From Pseudomonadales bacterium (GTDB lineage Bacteria > Pseudomonadota > Gammaproteobacteria > Pseudomonadales > Ketobacteraceae), in the NCBI GenBank assembly GCA_002708905.1, contig PAPM01000039.1, forward strand, positions 1 through 64,000: DNA of 64,000 nt, given 5' to 3'. Position numbers and translations under genes: made by a program. The notes beneath the pieces are model-generated. The model was not told where the DNA came from, ran no database searches, and was given only the letters and a program-made list of their open reading frames with translations. Below, in pieces: positions 54,243 through 63,255 of this stretch (positions within the stretch are counted from its first letter, which is position 1; each line of letters begins with the position of its first letter).

Positions 54243-55888
54243 AACGGGGCGGTATAACTCAGCTCAAACAGATACGCTTGCGCAGAACTGGAAAAATCCG
54301 TGCCCGCATAGGGATTGTAAATAAAATTATTGAAGTGATCAGAGCTGTTGGCATTGGTACTACTGCCGGCAGGCACATCGGCACTGGCCGTCATATAGCC
54401 TACGCCCACCTCCAGAATTTTATCGCCGGGCATCCGCCATTCAAAGCCAACGGTATAAAGATCCGCATCCCCCAGAGGTAACAAAACGTCCTGTTTATCA
54501 TCGGGAATGGATGATTTACGTGGCTCATAACCTGCCCGCAAAGCCAGCCGGTTACTGTATTGATATTCCACACCAAACGCCCAGTTCCATACACTCTTAT
54601 AGTGCCGGGGAATGGTTAACTCGGTCAGTTCGGAATAAGAGGAAACCAGAGTTGCCAGCTTGGTAAAATCCAAAGGTTTATCGAATTCAACTTTCAGGCC
54701 ATCCCATACCGCCCAGTCAGTCCACTTAGCGTCGATGTTGACCTGCCACTTGGGCGTTACCTGCACCACGACACCGGTAGCGAAATGCGCAGGTGTAATG
54801 ATCTCCAGTTTGGCATCACCATATTCAATGCCGCGGCCAAGAGGTGAATCCGCCAACCCGGTGGGAAAGGCGACCAGCGAGGTAATGGCCGAGTACAACC
54901 CGGATTGATAGATACCATCGAAAAAGTTCACCCATTCCTCGTTGTATTCCAGCCGGTAATAACCATCCAAATCGCCCTTGCTCTCAAACTGGTACACCAT
55001 ACCCCACCGCAGCCAGTCGGTAACCTGCCACAACCAGCCCACATTGAAGTTGGGTACCAACGGCGTTTCGGCATCAAATTCCAGGCTGGTGACATCGGTG
55101 AAGGGACCCAAGCGGGAGATACTGGGATCGATTCCACAAAAATTAATATACGGTTCAGGATCCGCCGGATCGGGGCACAAGCCCTGATTCTGTAAATCAC
55201 GCGTCAGGTTTTCACCAAAGGCCAACGCCATGTTCGGCACCCGAATCTGCGTTTTCGCCGTCACCCCTTGCCAGGAAAATCCCAATGAGGCCCCCACGGA
55301 AAAACGATCTGTTAGCTGCACGCCGAAGGACGGCGAGAAATAGGTGATTTTGGCAAGCGACATGTGCTGCCCCATAAAACGGGCCGGGTCATCATCATCC
55401 CGCACGTAACCGGCCGCCATCGGTGCATAGACTGCAGTGGCATAGGTTACATCAGTATCCGGCGGATTGAAGGAGGCGCCACCCAGCGGCAGAATCAATA
55501 CCGGTAAAGGCCATTCAGTAATGCCTTCAGTGTAAGGAATACGCAAACCGATGGTGGACGTTTCACTGGTCTGGTAGGCGGATACATCGTTATAGCCATT
55601 GTTATCCACCAGCATCTGGGTGACCTCATCGTAGCCCCCGAATTCCACCTTGAAGGTCATGGCAGCCGCCAGCACCTTGAGGTTGTACTGCCTTCCCTTC
55701 AGCTGAGCCAGTCCGGCCGGGTTGTAATGAATGGAGTCCACTCCGGGGGGATCGGCTGTCACCGCATTGCCCAATGCCAGCGCCTTGGCGTTTCCCATGG
55801 TGAGGTTCTCAACCAGGGCAGCCTGAGACAGGGAGAAGGTGGCGGCACCCATGAGGGCCACAAGGGCTTGCAGGAGTCGAGTCATCAT
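54239..55888 (-). CDS. OmpP1/FadL-family outer-membrane transporter
   Basis: A 549-residue long-chain hydrophobic compound channel. A signal peptide (about 1-24, ending SQA) is followed by the mature N-terminus with the NPAGLAQL motif near 57-64 (part of the hatch), then beta strands to a C-terminal phenylalanine (the TAPF end). FadL channels carry fatty acids or alkanes across the outer membrane. Two ATGs in tandem (55888, 55885) could be the start. The gene is longer than E. coli FadL by about 100 residues. The neighbouring acyl-CoA reductase fits a lipid-uptake and storage role. Confidence 0.9.
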   Translation of the reverse strand: MMTRLLQALVALMGAATFSLSQAALVENLTMGNAKALALGNAVTADPPGVDSIHYNPAGLAQLKGRQYNLKVLAAAMTFKVEFGGYDEVTQMLVDNNGYNDVSAYQTSETSTIGLRIPYTEGITEWPLPVLILPLGGASFNPPDTDVTYATAVYAPMAAGYVRDDDDPARFMGQHMSLAKITYFSPSFGVQLTDRFSVGASLGFSWQGVTAKTQIRVPNMALAFGENLTRDLQNQGLCPDPADPEPYINFCGIDPSISRLGPFTDVTSLEFDAETPLVPNFNVGWLWQVTDWLRWGMVYQFESKGDLDGYYRLEYNEEWVNFFDGIYQSGLYSAITSLVAFPTGLADSPLGRGIEYGDAKLEIITPAHFATGVVVQVTPKWQVNIDAKWTDWAVWDGLKVEFDKPLDFTKLATLVSSYSELTELTIPRHYKSVWNWAFGVEYQYSNRLALRAGYEPRKSSIPDDKQDVLLPLGDADLYTVGFEWRMPGDKILEVGVGYMTASADVPAGSSTNANSSDHFNNFIYNPYAGTDFSSSAQAYLFELSYTAPF

Positions 55889-56142
55889 AAAACCGCGCCG
55901 TTATTTTCGTTTTTGTTTTAATTAAGCACTTGCTCAGTTTATGACGATATCAACGCGAGAACAGGTCAGAACGGGCCAATATGACCAATAAGTCACATGG
56001 CTGTCATGATTGGCCAGGACAGACGCGCAGACCAATCCGGCAGCGCCGCGATGGCTTTTAAGCAAAATTGAGTTGGAAAAGAAAACGGTGGCAGGTTACT
56101 CCGCTCCGGTATCAGACCGAAGTAACGGTTGCATCAGAATAA

Positions 56143-57681
56143 TTACAGTTCAGCACCGACCGGCGAACGGGCCATGCGTACTTTACCGCGACTCAGTTTC
56201 ACCGCTTTTGGCCGCAGGGCATAGCGGTTCAAACCCGGCAGATGAATCCGTTGCAGGTAGTGCTGCCAATCCATATCCCTGGTTGCCACCGGCAGGATCG
56301 ACTGCTCATGGGCTCCAGCGCGGGCTGCCAGGGCGCGCAATTTTTCGTTGCTGAAACGATAACGGGGGCGGGTGTAAAACGAAAATATCAGAGCCAGTTT
56401 CACCATGGTATCCAGGTTACTCAGCTGCGCAGTGGATGCCGTTGACCCTAACCAACTGAACACCGTCTGTTTCCAGGCCAATAGCCGATAGGCCATAGTC
56501 AAGCCAGCATGGAACGCCCAGCCGGGAATCATAATAAAGGGGCGCCGGGGCATCCCGGAAAACAGGTTGGGATATTCACTATGCCGTTGCTTGCCTTCTT
56601 CCACCACATACTGAATAACCTGCTTGATGGAAACCGGGTTGCTGCTGCTACTGCTGCATTGGTAGATCCGGTGCTGCGGCGCTTCACCCAACGCTTCTGC
56701 GGCAGATAGGATAATGCTGTTTGCCACCAGGTCAACGGGAATGATATCGATCACGGCACCGGGATCACCGGGGAAATACGTTACTTTCTGACGGGCATAC
56801 GCCATGATGATCGCATCCGCCACCTTGACCCCTTCGATCCAGCCCGGGGTCGGCTCGTGTAATGTACTTTCAACGATGGACGGACGCAGGATGGTCAGCG
56901 CCTGCCCTTGCAGATGCTGCATCAAAATCTGTTCACCGATCCATTTGGTAAAGGTGTAGGTATCGTTCCAGCCAAATCGATCGGCTTCATTCAGCCCGGC
57001 TTCCACCAACGCCTCGGCATGACTGGCTGAATCCTCGGAAGCGGCTTTTACTGCTGCGACCCTGGCTTGCAGATCCGCAATCAAGGGTTCCACTTCGTAG
57101 TAACCGTCTTTCGATTTTACCATCGGCGTACAGGCCGGCCCCGCCACGGCTTCGGCAATCATGCCTTCATGATAGCCATTGACATAACAGGTGGAGACAT
57201 GGACCACCGGTGTCTTGCGGGCCTGGGTTAACTGGATAATGGTGTAGAGACTTAAAGTATTGGTGGCCAGGGCATCATCCAGTGGCTCTCGAAAATTAAC
57301 ACTCGCTGCCGAGTTGATCACCAAATCCACATCAAAGGCCAATTCGTTAAACGCAGCCTCACTCAGACCAAAACGTTCAGCCGTCAGTTCTCCACTAACA
57401 AAGCGCAGCTTGCGCTCACAGAGCCGTTCAAATTCCGCCTCGCCTTCACTTTTTAACACATCAAAAATAGAGGAGGTTGCCACCTCATGACGAAAGCGTT
57501 CCGCTGCGGAGGGATAGCGACGATTACCGCGAATCAGCAAATAGATTTTTTCCACCGAAGGAACCGAACGCAGGATTTTTTCGAGGAGAACTTTCCCCAC
57601 GAAACCGGTAACCCCTGTGATAAATACAGACTTACCAGCAAAACTGTCTAATGTGATGGTATTAGAGGTTTGAGCTTCCAT
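56143..57681 (-). CDS. FarA-like fatty acyl-CoA reductase
   Basis: A 512-residue NADPH-dependent acyl-CoA/ACP reductase with a thioester-reductase Rossmann domain (about 10-330) and a sterile-like C-terminal domain (about 360-480). The TGVTGFVGKVLLEK motif binds NADPH, STCYVNG is near 165, and YTFTKW holds the catalytic Tyr-Lys pair near 245. It closely resembles the ~513-residue FarA reductases of Marinobacter, including PGWIEGVKVADAI and GLNRYAL near the end. These make fatty alcohols for wax esters. ATG 57681 follows AAGGAG. The frame to 57732 is rejected. The 254-bp gap downstream shows no clear gene. Confidence 0.92.
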   Translation of the reverse strand: MEAQTSNTITLDSFAGKSVFITGVTGFVGKVLLEKILRSVPSVEKIYLLIRGNRRYPSAAERFRHEVATSSIFDVLKSEGEAEFERLCERKLRFVSGELTAERFGLSEAAFNELAFDVDLVINSAASVNFREPLDDALATNTLSLYTIIQLTQARKTPVVHVSTCYVNGYHEGMIAEAVAGPACTPMVKSKDGYYEVEPLIADLQARVAAVKAASEDSASHAEALVEAGLNEADRFGWNDTYTFTKWIGEQILMQHLQGQALTILRPSIVESTLHEPTPGWIEGVKVADAIIMAYARQKVTYFPGDPGAVIDIIPVDLVANSIILSAAEALGEAPQHRIYQCSSSSSNPVSIKQVIQYVVEEGKQRHSEYPNLFSGMPRRPFIMIPGWAFHAGLTMAYRLLAWKQTVFSWLGSTASTAQLSNLDTMVKLALIFSFYTRPRYRFSNEKLRALAARAGAHEQSILPVATRDMDWQHYLQRIHLPGLNRYALRPKAVKLSRGKVRMARSPVGAEL

Positions 57682-57986
57682 TGATTGTGCTCCTTGCTCA
57701 AAATGGATGCGTGCAATTGGGGGCTTTAACAATTAAGTGCTTTAAGAAAGCAGCAAGATTCTGGCCAGATTCCGTTCCAGCGTCAGCAATACCCGTAAAG
57801 TGAGGTAGAGCATAGCAAATCAGGCACTGTATTTCTCGCCCTATCCCAACGTTCTTCCCCATGCATGCACAATTTGATATCAGTGCACTGCAATTTCGCA
57901 CAGTAATGGTTTGAATCGATTCAAGCTTAACCTTTCAGGTTTGACTTTGTGGATGAGACATCAACAGATGAAAAGGTATTGCAAAC

Positions 57987-58007
57987 CCGGGCCGATGATC
58001 GGCCCGG
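57987..58007 (-). terminator. Probable terminator of the BtuB-type receptor gene
   Basis: A perfect palindrome with 9-bp arms CCGGGCCGA and TCGGCCCGG around TGA starts about 30 bp after the receptor stop. On the minus strand it is followed by TTTGC, so the T tract is short. GC content and position support termination. Confidence 0.6.
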
Positions 58008-58038
58008 AGACTGGAAGGTACTCACTCGAGACAGGAAA

Positions 58039-59883
58039 CTAAGGGGTGTAATCCACATACACCATGGCAAACAAACCCTCGGTGTTGTAGTTGGTGATTT
58101 CAATATAATCTTTATCCAGTGCGTTATCGATACGGGTTCTAAAGGTCCATTGCGGATTCAGTTGATAAGATCCCCGCAATCCCAATAGTCCATAACCCGG
58201 CAGGCGATCACCACGGTTATCATACTGTTTTCCTTGCACGTACCAGGACATTCCCACCGACCAACGTTCAGTGGTTTTATCCACCTCCAACGACGCAACC
58301 TGACGTGGCGTCAACTGCAGGTCGTTACCCGTAATCTCATTCTTGGGTTGCTGGTAGGTCAGGTTCAGGCCCACATCCAGTGAGAAAAGATTGGTGCCGA
58401 ACTGAAACTCGGCGCCCTTAATAGTGGCTTCATTGATATTTTCCGGCCCGAAAATCACCGGGTTATAGGCAATTAAGTCATCCGCTTTGGTGCGGAACAC
58501 ATGGAACGATGCCATCAGGCTATCGGTGTAAGTGTCCAACCCCAGCTCAATGGAACGTGAGCTTTCGGGTTTCAGGTTCGGGTTTCCGTAGCCCGGGTAA
58601 TACAGATCGTTGTTTGATGGGGCTTTGAATGCTTCCCCGTAAGTAACGGACAACTTGGTTTGTTCAGAAAAGTGCAACGCAATACCGCCGTCACCGGTCA
58701 GTTGGCTGCCGAAGACTTCATCGTCATCATGACGAACACCACCTTCAACCGTAACGCTGCCAAAACGGGAACTGCCGTTCAGGTAACCGGAGAACATATC
58801 ACGATCGGCTTTGTCATAGTTACCCCAATCCAGGATGTAGGCAGCGTCCTCCACTTTATAGTCGGCACCAAAGCTCAGTCGGTTGTTAGCATCCATTTGG
58901 TAAGTGTTTTCCCACTGCGCCTCATTGCGAAGCACCTTGCCGGTACCATTGTTCCAGGAAGCCAGGGGATCACTGCTGACATACTCTTCGTTAAAACGGC
59001 CGTACTGCAATTTGCTGGTATAGTTTTCAAAGCTGATTTCGGTACCAATGGTAGCGATGGTGGAATCTGACACGGTAGAAGGATAGGCCGCATTACCATC
59101 CCAATCGTTTTTGGATTCATTGCGAATCAACGACACAAACCCATCCACATGTTCGGAAAAGGAGGCCACACCGCGATAGCTCATATTGGACTTGCGATAA
59201 CTATCGTCATCATAGTCCAGCCAGGCTTCACCGGTAGCGTCATCATCTGAATACTGGTTGTCGAAACCATCTGATTCTGCGTGAGACAGCGTTAAGCTGT
59301 AGGTGGAATTGTCCGACGATCCAGTGGCCGTCACCACACCTTCACGGGTGTTGTCGCTGCCGTAACCGGCGCTGTAACGAACCCCATCTTTTTTGCCGGA
59401 GCGGGTAAAAATCTGAATTACACCACCCAGCGCCGAGGAACCATACAGACTGGATTTAGGACCGCGTACAATTTCAATACGCTCAATCTGATCCACCGGA
59501 ATCTGCTGGATATCCACGTCACCACTGGTACCACTCTCGATACGGATACCATCCACCAGCACCAATGTTCCGGATGCCCCCATTCCCCGCAGGCTGACAC
59601 TGCTGTTGGCCGCCCGACCACCACGACGTCGCACATTGACACCCGGCACGGTTTTCAGCACCTGATACAGATTACGCGCCTGGGTGCGCTGAATATCTTC
59701 TTCGGTGATCACGGTGGTGGAAGCCAAGGTGTCTTTCAACGCAACCGGCGAACGAGCCGCCGTCACCACCACGGCATCGCCTACAGCGGGAGAATACGCC
59801 GCCACCTGCAACGCTTCCTCTGCAGAGGAATAAGAACTGGATGCCAACACACCGACACCGGCAACGAATAATCGCAATTTCAT
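58039..59883 (-). CDS. btuB: TonB-dependent receptor, BtuB-type vitamin B12 transporter
   Basis: A 614-residue outer-membrane receptor. A signal peptide (about 1-21) precedes the TonB box-like DAVVVTAAR near 37-45. The plug domain carries VPGVNVRRRGGRAANSS, VLVDGIRIESG and VRGPKSSLYGSSALGGVI. A 22-strand barrel follows, ending with an aromatic near the C-terminus (YVDYTP). A cobalamin riboswitch directly upstream identifies B12 or a related corrinoid as the substrate. Energy comes from TonB encoded elsewhere. Confidence 0.93.
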   Translation of the reverse strand: MKLRLFVAGVGVLASSSYSSAEEALQVAAYSPAVGDAVVVTAARSPVALKDTLASTTVITEEDIQRTQARNLYQVLKTVPGVNVRRRGGRAANSSVSLRGMGASGTLVLVDGIRIESGTSGDVDIQQIPVDQIERIEIVRGPKSSLYGSSALGGVIQIFTRSGKKDGVRYSAGYGSDNTREGVVTATGSSDNSTYSLTLSHAESDGFDNQYSDDDATGEAWLDYDDDSYRKSNMSYRGVASFSEHVDGFVSLIRNESKNDWDGNAAYPSTVSDSTIATIGTEISFENYTSKLQYGRFNEEYVSSDPLASWNNGTGKVLRNEAQWENTYQMDANNRLSFGADYKVEDAAYILDWGNYDKADRDMFSGYLNGSSRFGSVTVEGGVRHDDDEVFGSQLTGDGGIALHFSEQTKLSVTYGEAFKAPSNNDLYYPGYGNPNLKPESSRSIELGLDTYTDSLMASFHVFRTKADDLIAYNPVIFGPENINEATIKGAEFQFGTNLFSLDVGLNLTYQQPKNEITGNDLQLTPRQVASLEVDKTTERWSVGMSWYVQGKQYDNRGDRLPGYGLLGLRGSYQLNPQWTFRTRIDNALDKDYIEITNYNTEGLFAMVYVDYTP

Positions 59884-60077
59884 GCAATACCCCTAATAAA
59901 ACATCAATAAAAGGACTACGTGCGTGCCAAAGGGGTACAACAAAAATTGGATGAATTGAGAAATCCGATACGCCTTCGGTAACCACACCTGGGTATCGTC
60001 ACCGTGACGGTAGCCGCACCAATAAAAACCCGTTACTGGTAGGTGACGAGCACAATCCACTCCATTGGGAATAGATC

Positions 60078-60262
60078 GCGTGATGGCAGGTCTCCTGGCT
60101 CACGTGTCATCGCATTTTTCGGCCTTCCCAGTTGCCCAGTGGCCGTGGTTGAAAAATGCTCTTCGCTTACAGTTGCGGGGACAGCCGCGGACTCAACACC
60201 CTGTGTATGACAGGCGCGTTCTACCGCGTTCCCATTTAATCCTTCGCAGGAACCATCGGCCG
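60078..60262 (-). ncRNA. Cobalamin riboswitch
   Basis: On the minus strand the conserved elements occur in order: GGGAACGCGGT, then GCGGCTGTCCCCGCAACTGT, then CCACTGGG, then the B12 box AGCCAGGAGACCTGCC at 60100-60085. These match the cobalamin-binding aptamer. About 200 bp separate the B12 box from the btuB start, and the expression platform lies within that part. Adenosylcobalamin binding should lower btuB expression. Confidence 0.95.
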
Positions 60263-60342
60263 CCTAGTCTATGGATCAGGAACCATTAGTCAAGAAATTC
60301 GGTGCTAAACTGATTAGCAGGATGGATTTTATGAGGTGAATT

Positions 60343-60600
60343 ATGGGCCGCCCTACACGAGAAGAACTGGCTGAAGCTCTGGCCGAAGCAGGCCGCATGC
60401 GGGAACAGGGTGAAGACCCTCATCACGTTGCCAAGTGTTTGTTAAATCACGAATATCGGCTCAAATTACTGGAGCAGTTGTACGATCAGGTGGAACACTA
60501 CATCCACTCCGGGCAGAGCAGCATCGAACACAGCAAGCTCACCCGCCTGCTGTCCAAACTGGAAAGCGAGGAGCGCCATCCCGGCTTGGACAGCCACTGA
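60343..60600 (+). CDS. Small conserved-type protein of unknown function
   Basis: An 85-residue helical protein (MGRPTREELAEALAEAGRMR, then HVAKCLLNHEYRLKLLEQLY and a charged tail). I cannot assign a family. The ATG at 60343 follows GAGGTG, a reasonable ribosome binding site, and the frame is rich in charged helix-forming residues. It lies between the B12 riboswitch (opposite strand) and cmoB (opposite strand), so it is transcribed alone. Confidence 0.7.
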   Translation: MGRPTREELAEALAEAGRMREQGEDPHHVAKCLLNHEYRLKLLEQLYDQVEHYIHSGQSSIEHSKLTRLLSKLESEERHPGLDSH

Positions 60601-60641
60601 GCTGGGTCATTGAGCTGGATAGCCACTAACGGTCTGCCCTA

Positions 60642-61607
60642 CTAGACCTCGGCAATCACAATGGCGCGCCTGGGTCCTGGGTAACCCTCGATCGTACGAC
60701 TTGCATCATTCGGATCCAGGAAATCCGGCAGGGACTGGAATGCCATCCAGTCCGTCGGACGCTGTTCCTCGATCGTTGTTGCGGTCACGTCCACACAACG
60801 GACATTCTTGAAACGCACCTTCTGCATCCACTGAATGAGCGTGGGTACAGATGGCAGGAACCAGACGTTGCCCATGCGGGCATAGCGTCCGTCCGGCACC
60901 AGAACCTGGCCCTGCTCCCCTTCGATTATCAGGGTTTCCAATACCAGTTGGCCACCGGGGCGCAACAAATCCCTCAGCTCAATCAAATGATCAAAGGGGG
61001 ATCTCCGGTGATACAACACTCCCATGGAAAACACCGTATCAAACACCCGCATCTCGGCAGGCAAATGCTCGATACCCAATGGCAGGAGATATACCGGCTG
61101 CTGACCGATAAAGTGCTCCAGAGCCCGAAACTGCATCAGGAACAACAGGGAAGGGTCCACACCAATGGTCATGGCCGCCCCCGCCCCCAACATGCGCCAC
61201 AGGTGATAGCCGCTGCCACAGCCGATATCCAGCACCATGCGGCCTTGCAAGGGCGCTATATGGGGTGCCAGTCGATCCCACTTCCAATCCGACCGCCACT
61301 CCGTGTCGATCTGAACGCCACAGATTTCAAAAGGCCCCTTGCGCCAGGGATGCAAGCCCCGTAAACACTGTTCGATCTGCGCTCGGGTGCTGTCATCCAC
61401 ATCCCCCGGCTCCCCGGCTCTCACCGTCGCTTGATCCAGCGCCATGGACGAAACCGCCACCTGAGGCAGAGTCTGTACTGCCTGCTGCCAACGGGAAAAA
61501 TCTCCGTGTTTATCGGGTTCTACCTGGCTCAGGGCTGACCGTAACGCCGGCACAAACGGCGCCAGGCTGGTACGGGTGGCATTGTCAAAAAAGGCTTTAA
61601 AGTCCAT
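60642..61607 (-). CDS. cmoB: tRNA U34 carboxymethyltransferase CmoB
   Basis: A 321-residue enzyme that transfers carboxymethyl from carboxy-SAM to 5-hydroxyuridine at tRNA position 34. The SAM fold shows MVLDIGCGSGYHLWRMLG near 123-140, and FDTVFSMGVLYHRRSP near 195-210 is a family landmark. It works with CmoA encoded just upstream, 20 bp away, in the cmo5U pathway. Confidence 0.96.
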   Translation of the reverse strand: MDFKAFFDNATRTSLAPFVPALRSALSQVEPDKHGDFSRWQQAVQTLPQVAVSSMALDQATVRAGEPGDVDDSTRAQIEQCLRGLHPWRKGPFEICGVQIDTEWRSDWKWDRLAPHIAPLQGRMVLDIGCGSGYHLWRMLGAGAAMTIGVDPSLLFLMQFRALEHFIGQQPVYLLPLGIEHLPAEMRVFDTVFSMGVLYHRRSPFDHLIELRDLLRPGGQLVLETLIIEGEQGQVLVPDGRYARMGNVWFLPSVPTLIQWMQKVRFKNVRCVDVTATTIEEQRPTDWMAFQSLPDFLDPNDASRTIEGYPGPRRAIVIAEV

Positions 61608-61627
61608 GAGTTATATCGGATTACAGA

Positions 61628-62395
61628 TTACTTAATGGCGACAAAAGACGCGAAGTTAAAACACTGGAACCAGCAGTAAACCTGGCTGAATCCCGCCTGC
61701 TGCAGGCGCTGGATATGATCCTCGGCGGATTCCGGGATCAGTACATTCTCAATGGCCTGACGCTTCTGGCTGATCTCCAGATCACTGTAGCCATTGAGGC
61801 GTTTGAATTCATGATGCCATTGGGTGAAACACTCCTGCTGGCTGTGCTCTTGCTGATCAGCCTCTTCCTGATGAGCCCCCGGCAAACGGATCTTCTCGGA
61901 TAGAATCAAACCCGCACCGGGATTCATGCCCTCATACAACCGCCGCACCAACCCTGGCCGCTGCTCCAGGGGCACAAACTGCAGGGTATAGTTGAGCGCC
62001 ACCAGGGAGGCATTTTCAATGGGGGTATCCTGGATATCCTCACAACGCATTTCCACCCTGGAGGGCGACAGGTCAGCCGCCACATTGCTGCGACAGCGCT
62101 CAATCATGGGTTCGGAGTTGTCCACGGCCACCAGAGTCACGTCCGGCGCCTGGATATGGCGCCGCAATGCCAGAGTGGCCGCCCCCTGTGAACACCCCAG
62201 GTCATAAACACGGGAGCCCGGGGTCACCAGGGAACTGGCAAACACCCCCAACATGGCGATGACGGTTTCATAGCCGGGCACAGAACGGCGGATCATATCG
62301 GGAAAGACACTGGCCACCTGCTCATCAAAGGCGAAATCCACCAGATGGGTCAGGGGTTTGGCAAACAGGTTGTCCTGGGAAGGTTTGTCACTCAT
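61628..62395 (-). CDS. cmoA: Carboxy-S-adenosylmethionine synthase CmoA
   Basis: A 255-residue SAM-dependent enzyme that makes carboxy-SAM from SAM and prephenate. It contains VYDLGCSQGAATLALR near 63-78, VAVDNSEPMIERC near 92-104 and NYTLQFVPLEQR near 133-144, all typical of CmoA. The N-terminus FAFDEQVASVFPDMIRRSVPGY is diagnostic. It shares an operon with cmoB. Confidence 0.97.
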   Translation of the reverse strand: MSDKPSQDNLFAKPLTHLVDFAFDEQVASVFPDMIRRSVPGYETVIAMLGVFASSLVTPGSRVYDLGCSQGAATLALRRHIQAPDVTLVAVDNSEPMIERCRSNVAADLSPSRVEMRCEDIQDTPIENASLVALNYTLQFVPLEQRPGLVRRLYEGMNPGAGLILSEKIRLPGAHQEEADQQEHSQQECFTQWHHEFKRLNGYSDLEISQKRQAIENVLIPESAEDHIQRLQQAGFSQVYCWFQCFNFASFVAIK

Positions 62396-62495
62396 GGAGA
62401 TTCGGGGTTACCTGGGCAGAATGGCGCCATTCTAGCCCGAGGCAACCCCATTGCCAAACAGGACGGGAGGTCCGTTTGGCATTACGCTTAGCAGA

Positions 62496-63185
62496 TCAGC
62501 GCTCGGCGGAGATCAAAAGGGTATCGAAGTAATTGGCCAGGTGCAGTAACTGCTCGTCATCCAGCTTCTTGAAAACCTTGTTGACCACCCCGTGACCTGC
62601 GGCCTGGCAGGTAGCAATGGCGCCATCGGCAATCTTACGCACCACAAAACCATGCTTGAGCTTGTTGATGGCTTCCTTCATCAAGCCTTCCAGCAGGATA
62701 TCCACGGTCATGGACATCAACGTGCTCAACTCAGCCCGGTTTTCTTCAACCTTACCTGCACGAACCCCTTCCACCACATTCTTCATGCGAATATAGGTCG
62801 CCTCATCCAACTCACAGCCGGTACAGGCCTTGCCGTTGGAAGATTGGTGATCCCGCACGTAGATATCATCCACGAACTCGATCATGGGGGTCAGCTCTTC
62901 ATTCGTGCGCTTTTTCAACAGCTGAGGCACCAGCATCTTGGCAGTCTTGCCAATGACATCGGCGGTGGAATGGATCACCTTGGTGGCCATTTTGCTCAGG
63001 CCCAGGGCATCCACGGTATCCACCAGGAACGCGCTCAACATTTCCGGGATGAAGTAATCCATGGTGGATTCCATCAACGGAATGTGACTGTCTTTTGCGC
63101 CATTCTCATGGCGTTGCAGCAATTCGATAGCGGCCCCTTCCAGATCCTTGGAAGATGCAAACGCCAGATAATATTTGGTCGGCAT
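62496..63185 (-). CDS. Unknown 229-residue protein
   Basis: A mostly helical protein. I do not recognise the family. A cysteine pair in GKACTGCELDEATYIRMKN near 118-136 may bind metal or act in redox. The C-terminal half has amphipathic helices (ILLEGLMKEAINKLKHGFVV). The ATG at 63185 follows AGGAACTG. The frame to 63245 adds 20 residues without support. It lies between cmoA and an acyl-CoA dehydrogenase on the same strand and may belong with the latter, for example as a lipid-droplet or membrane-associated protein. Confidence 0.75.
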   Translation of the reverse strand: MPTKYYLAFASSKDLEGAAIELLQRHENGAKDSHIPLMESTMDYFIPEMLSAFLVDTVDALGLSKMATKVIHSTADVIGKTAKMLVPQLLKKRTNEELTPMIEFVDDIYVRDHQSSNGKACTGCELDEATYIRMKNVVEGVRAGKVEENRAELSTLMSMTVDILLEGLMKEAINKLKHGFVVRKIADGAIATCQAAGHGVVNKVFKKLDDEQLLHLANYFDTLLISAER

Positions 63186-63255
63186 GTTTTCAGTTCCTGT
63201 TTTTTGTTGTTTGCCAGTGAATGACGACATCAGGCCATCATCCACTCCCCTTTAT

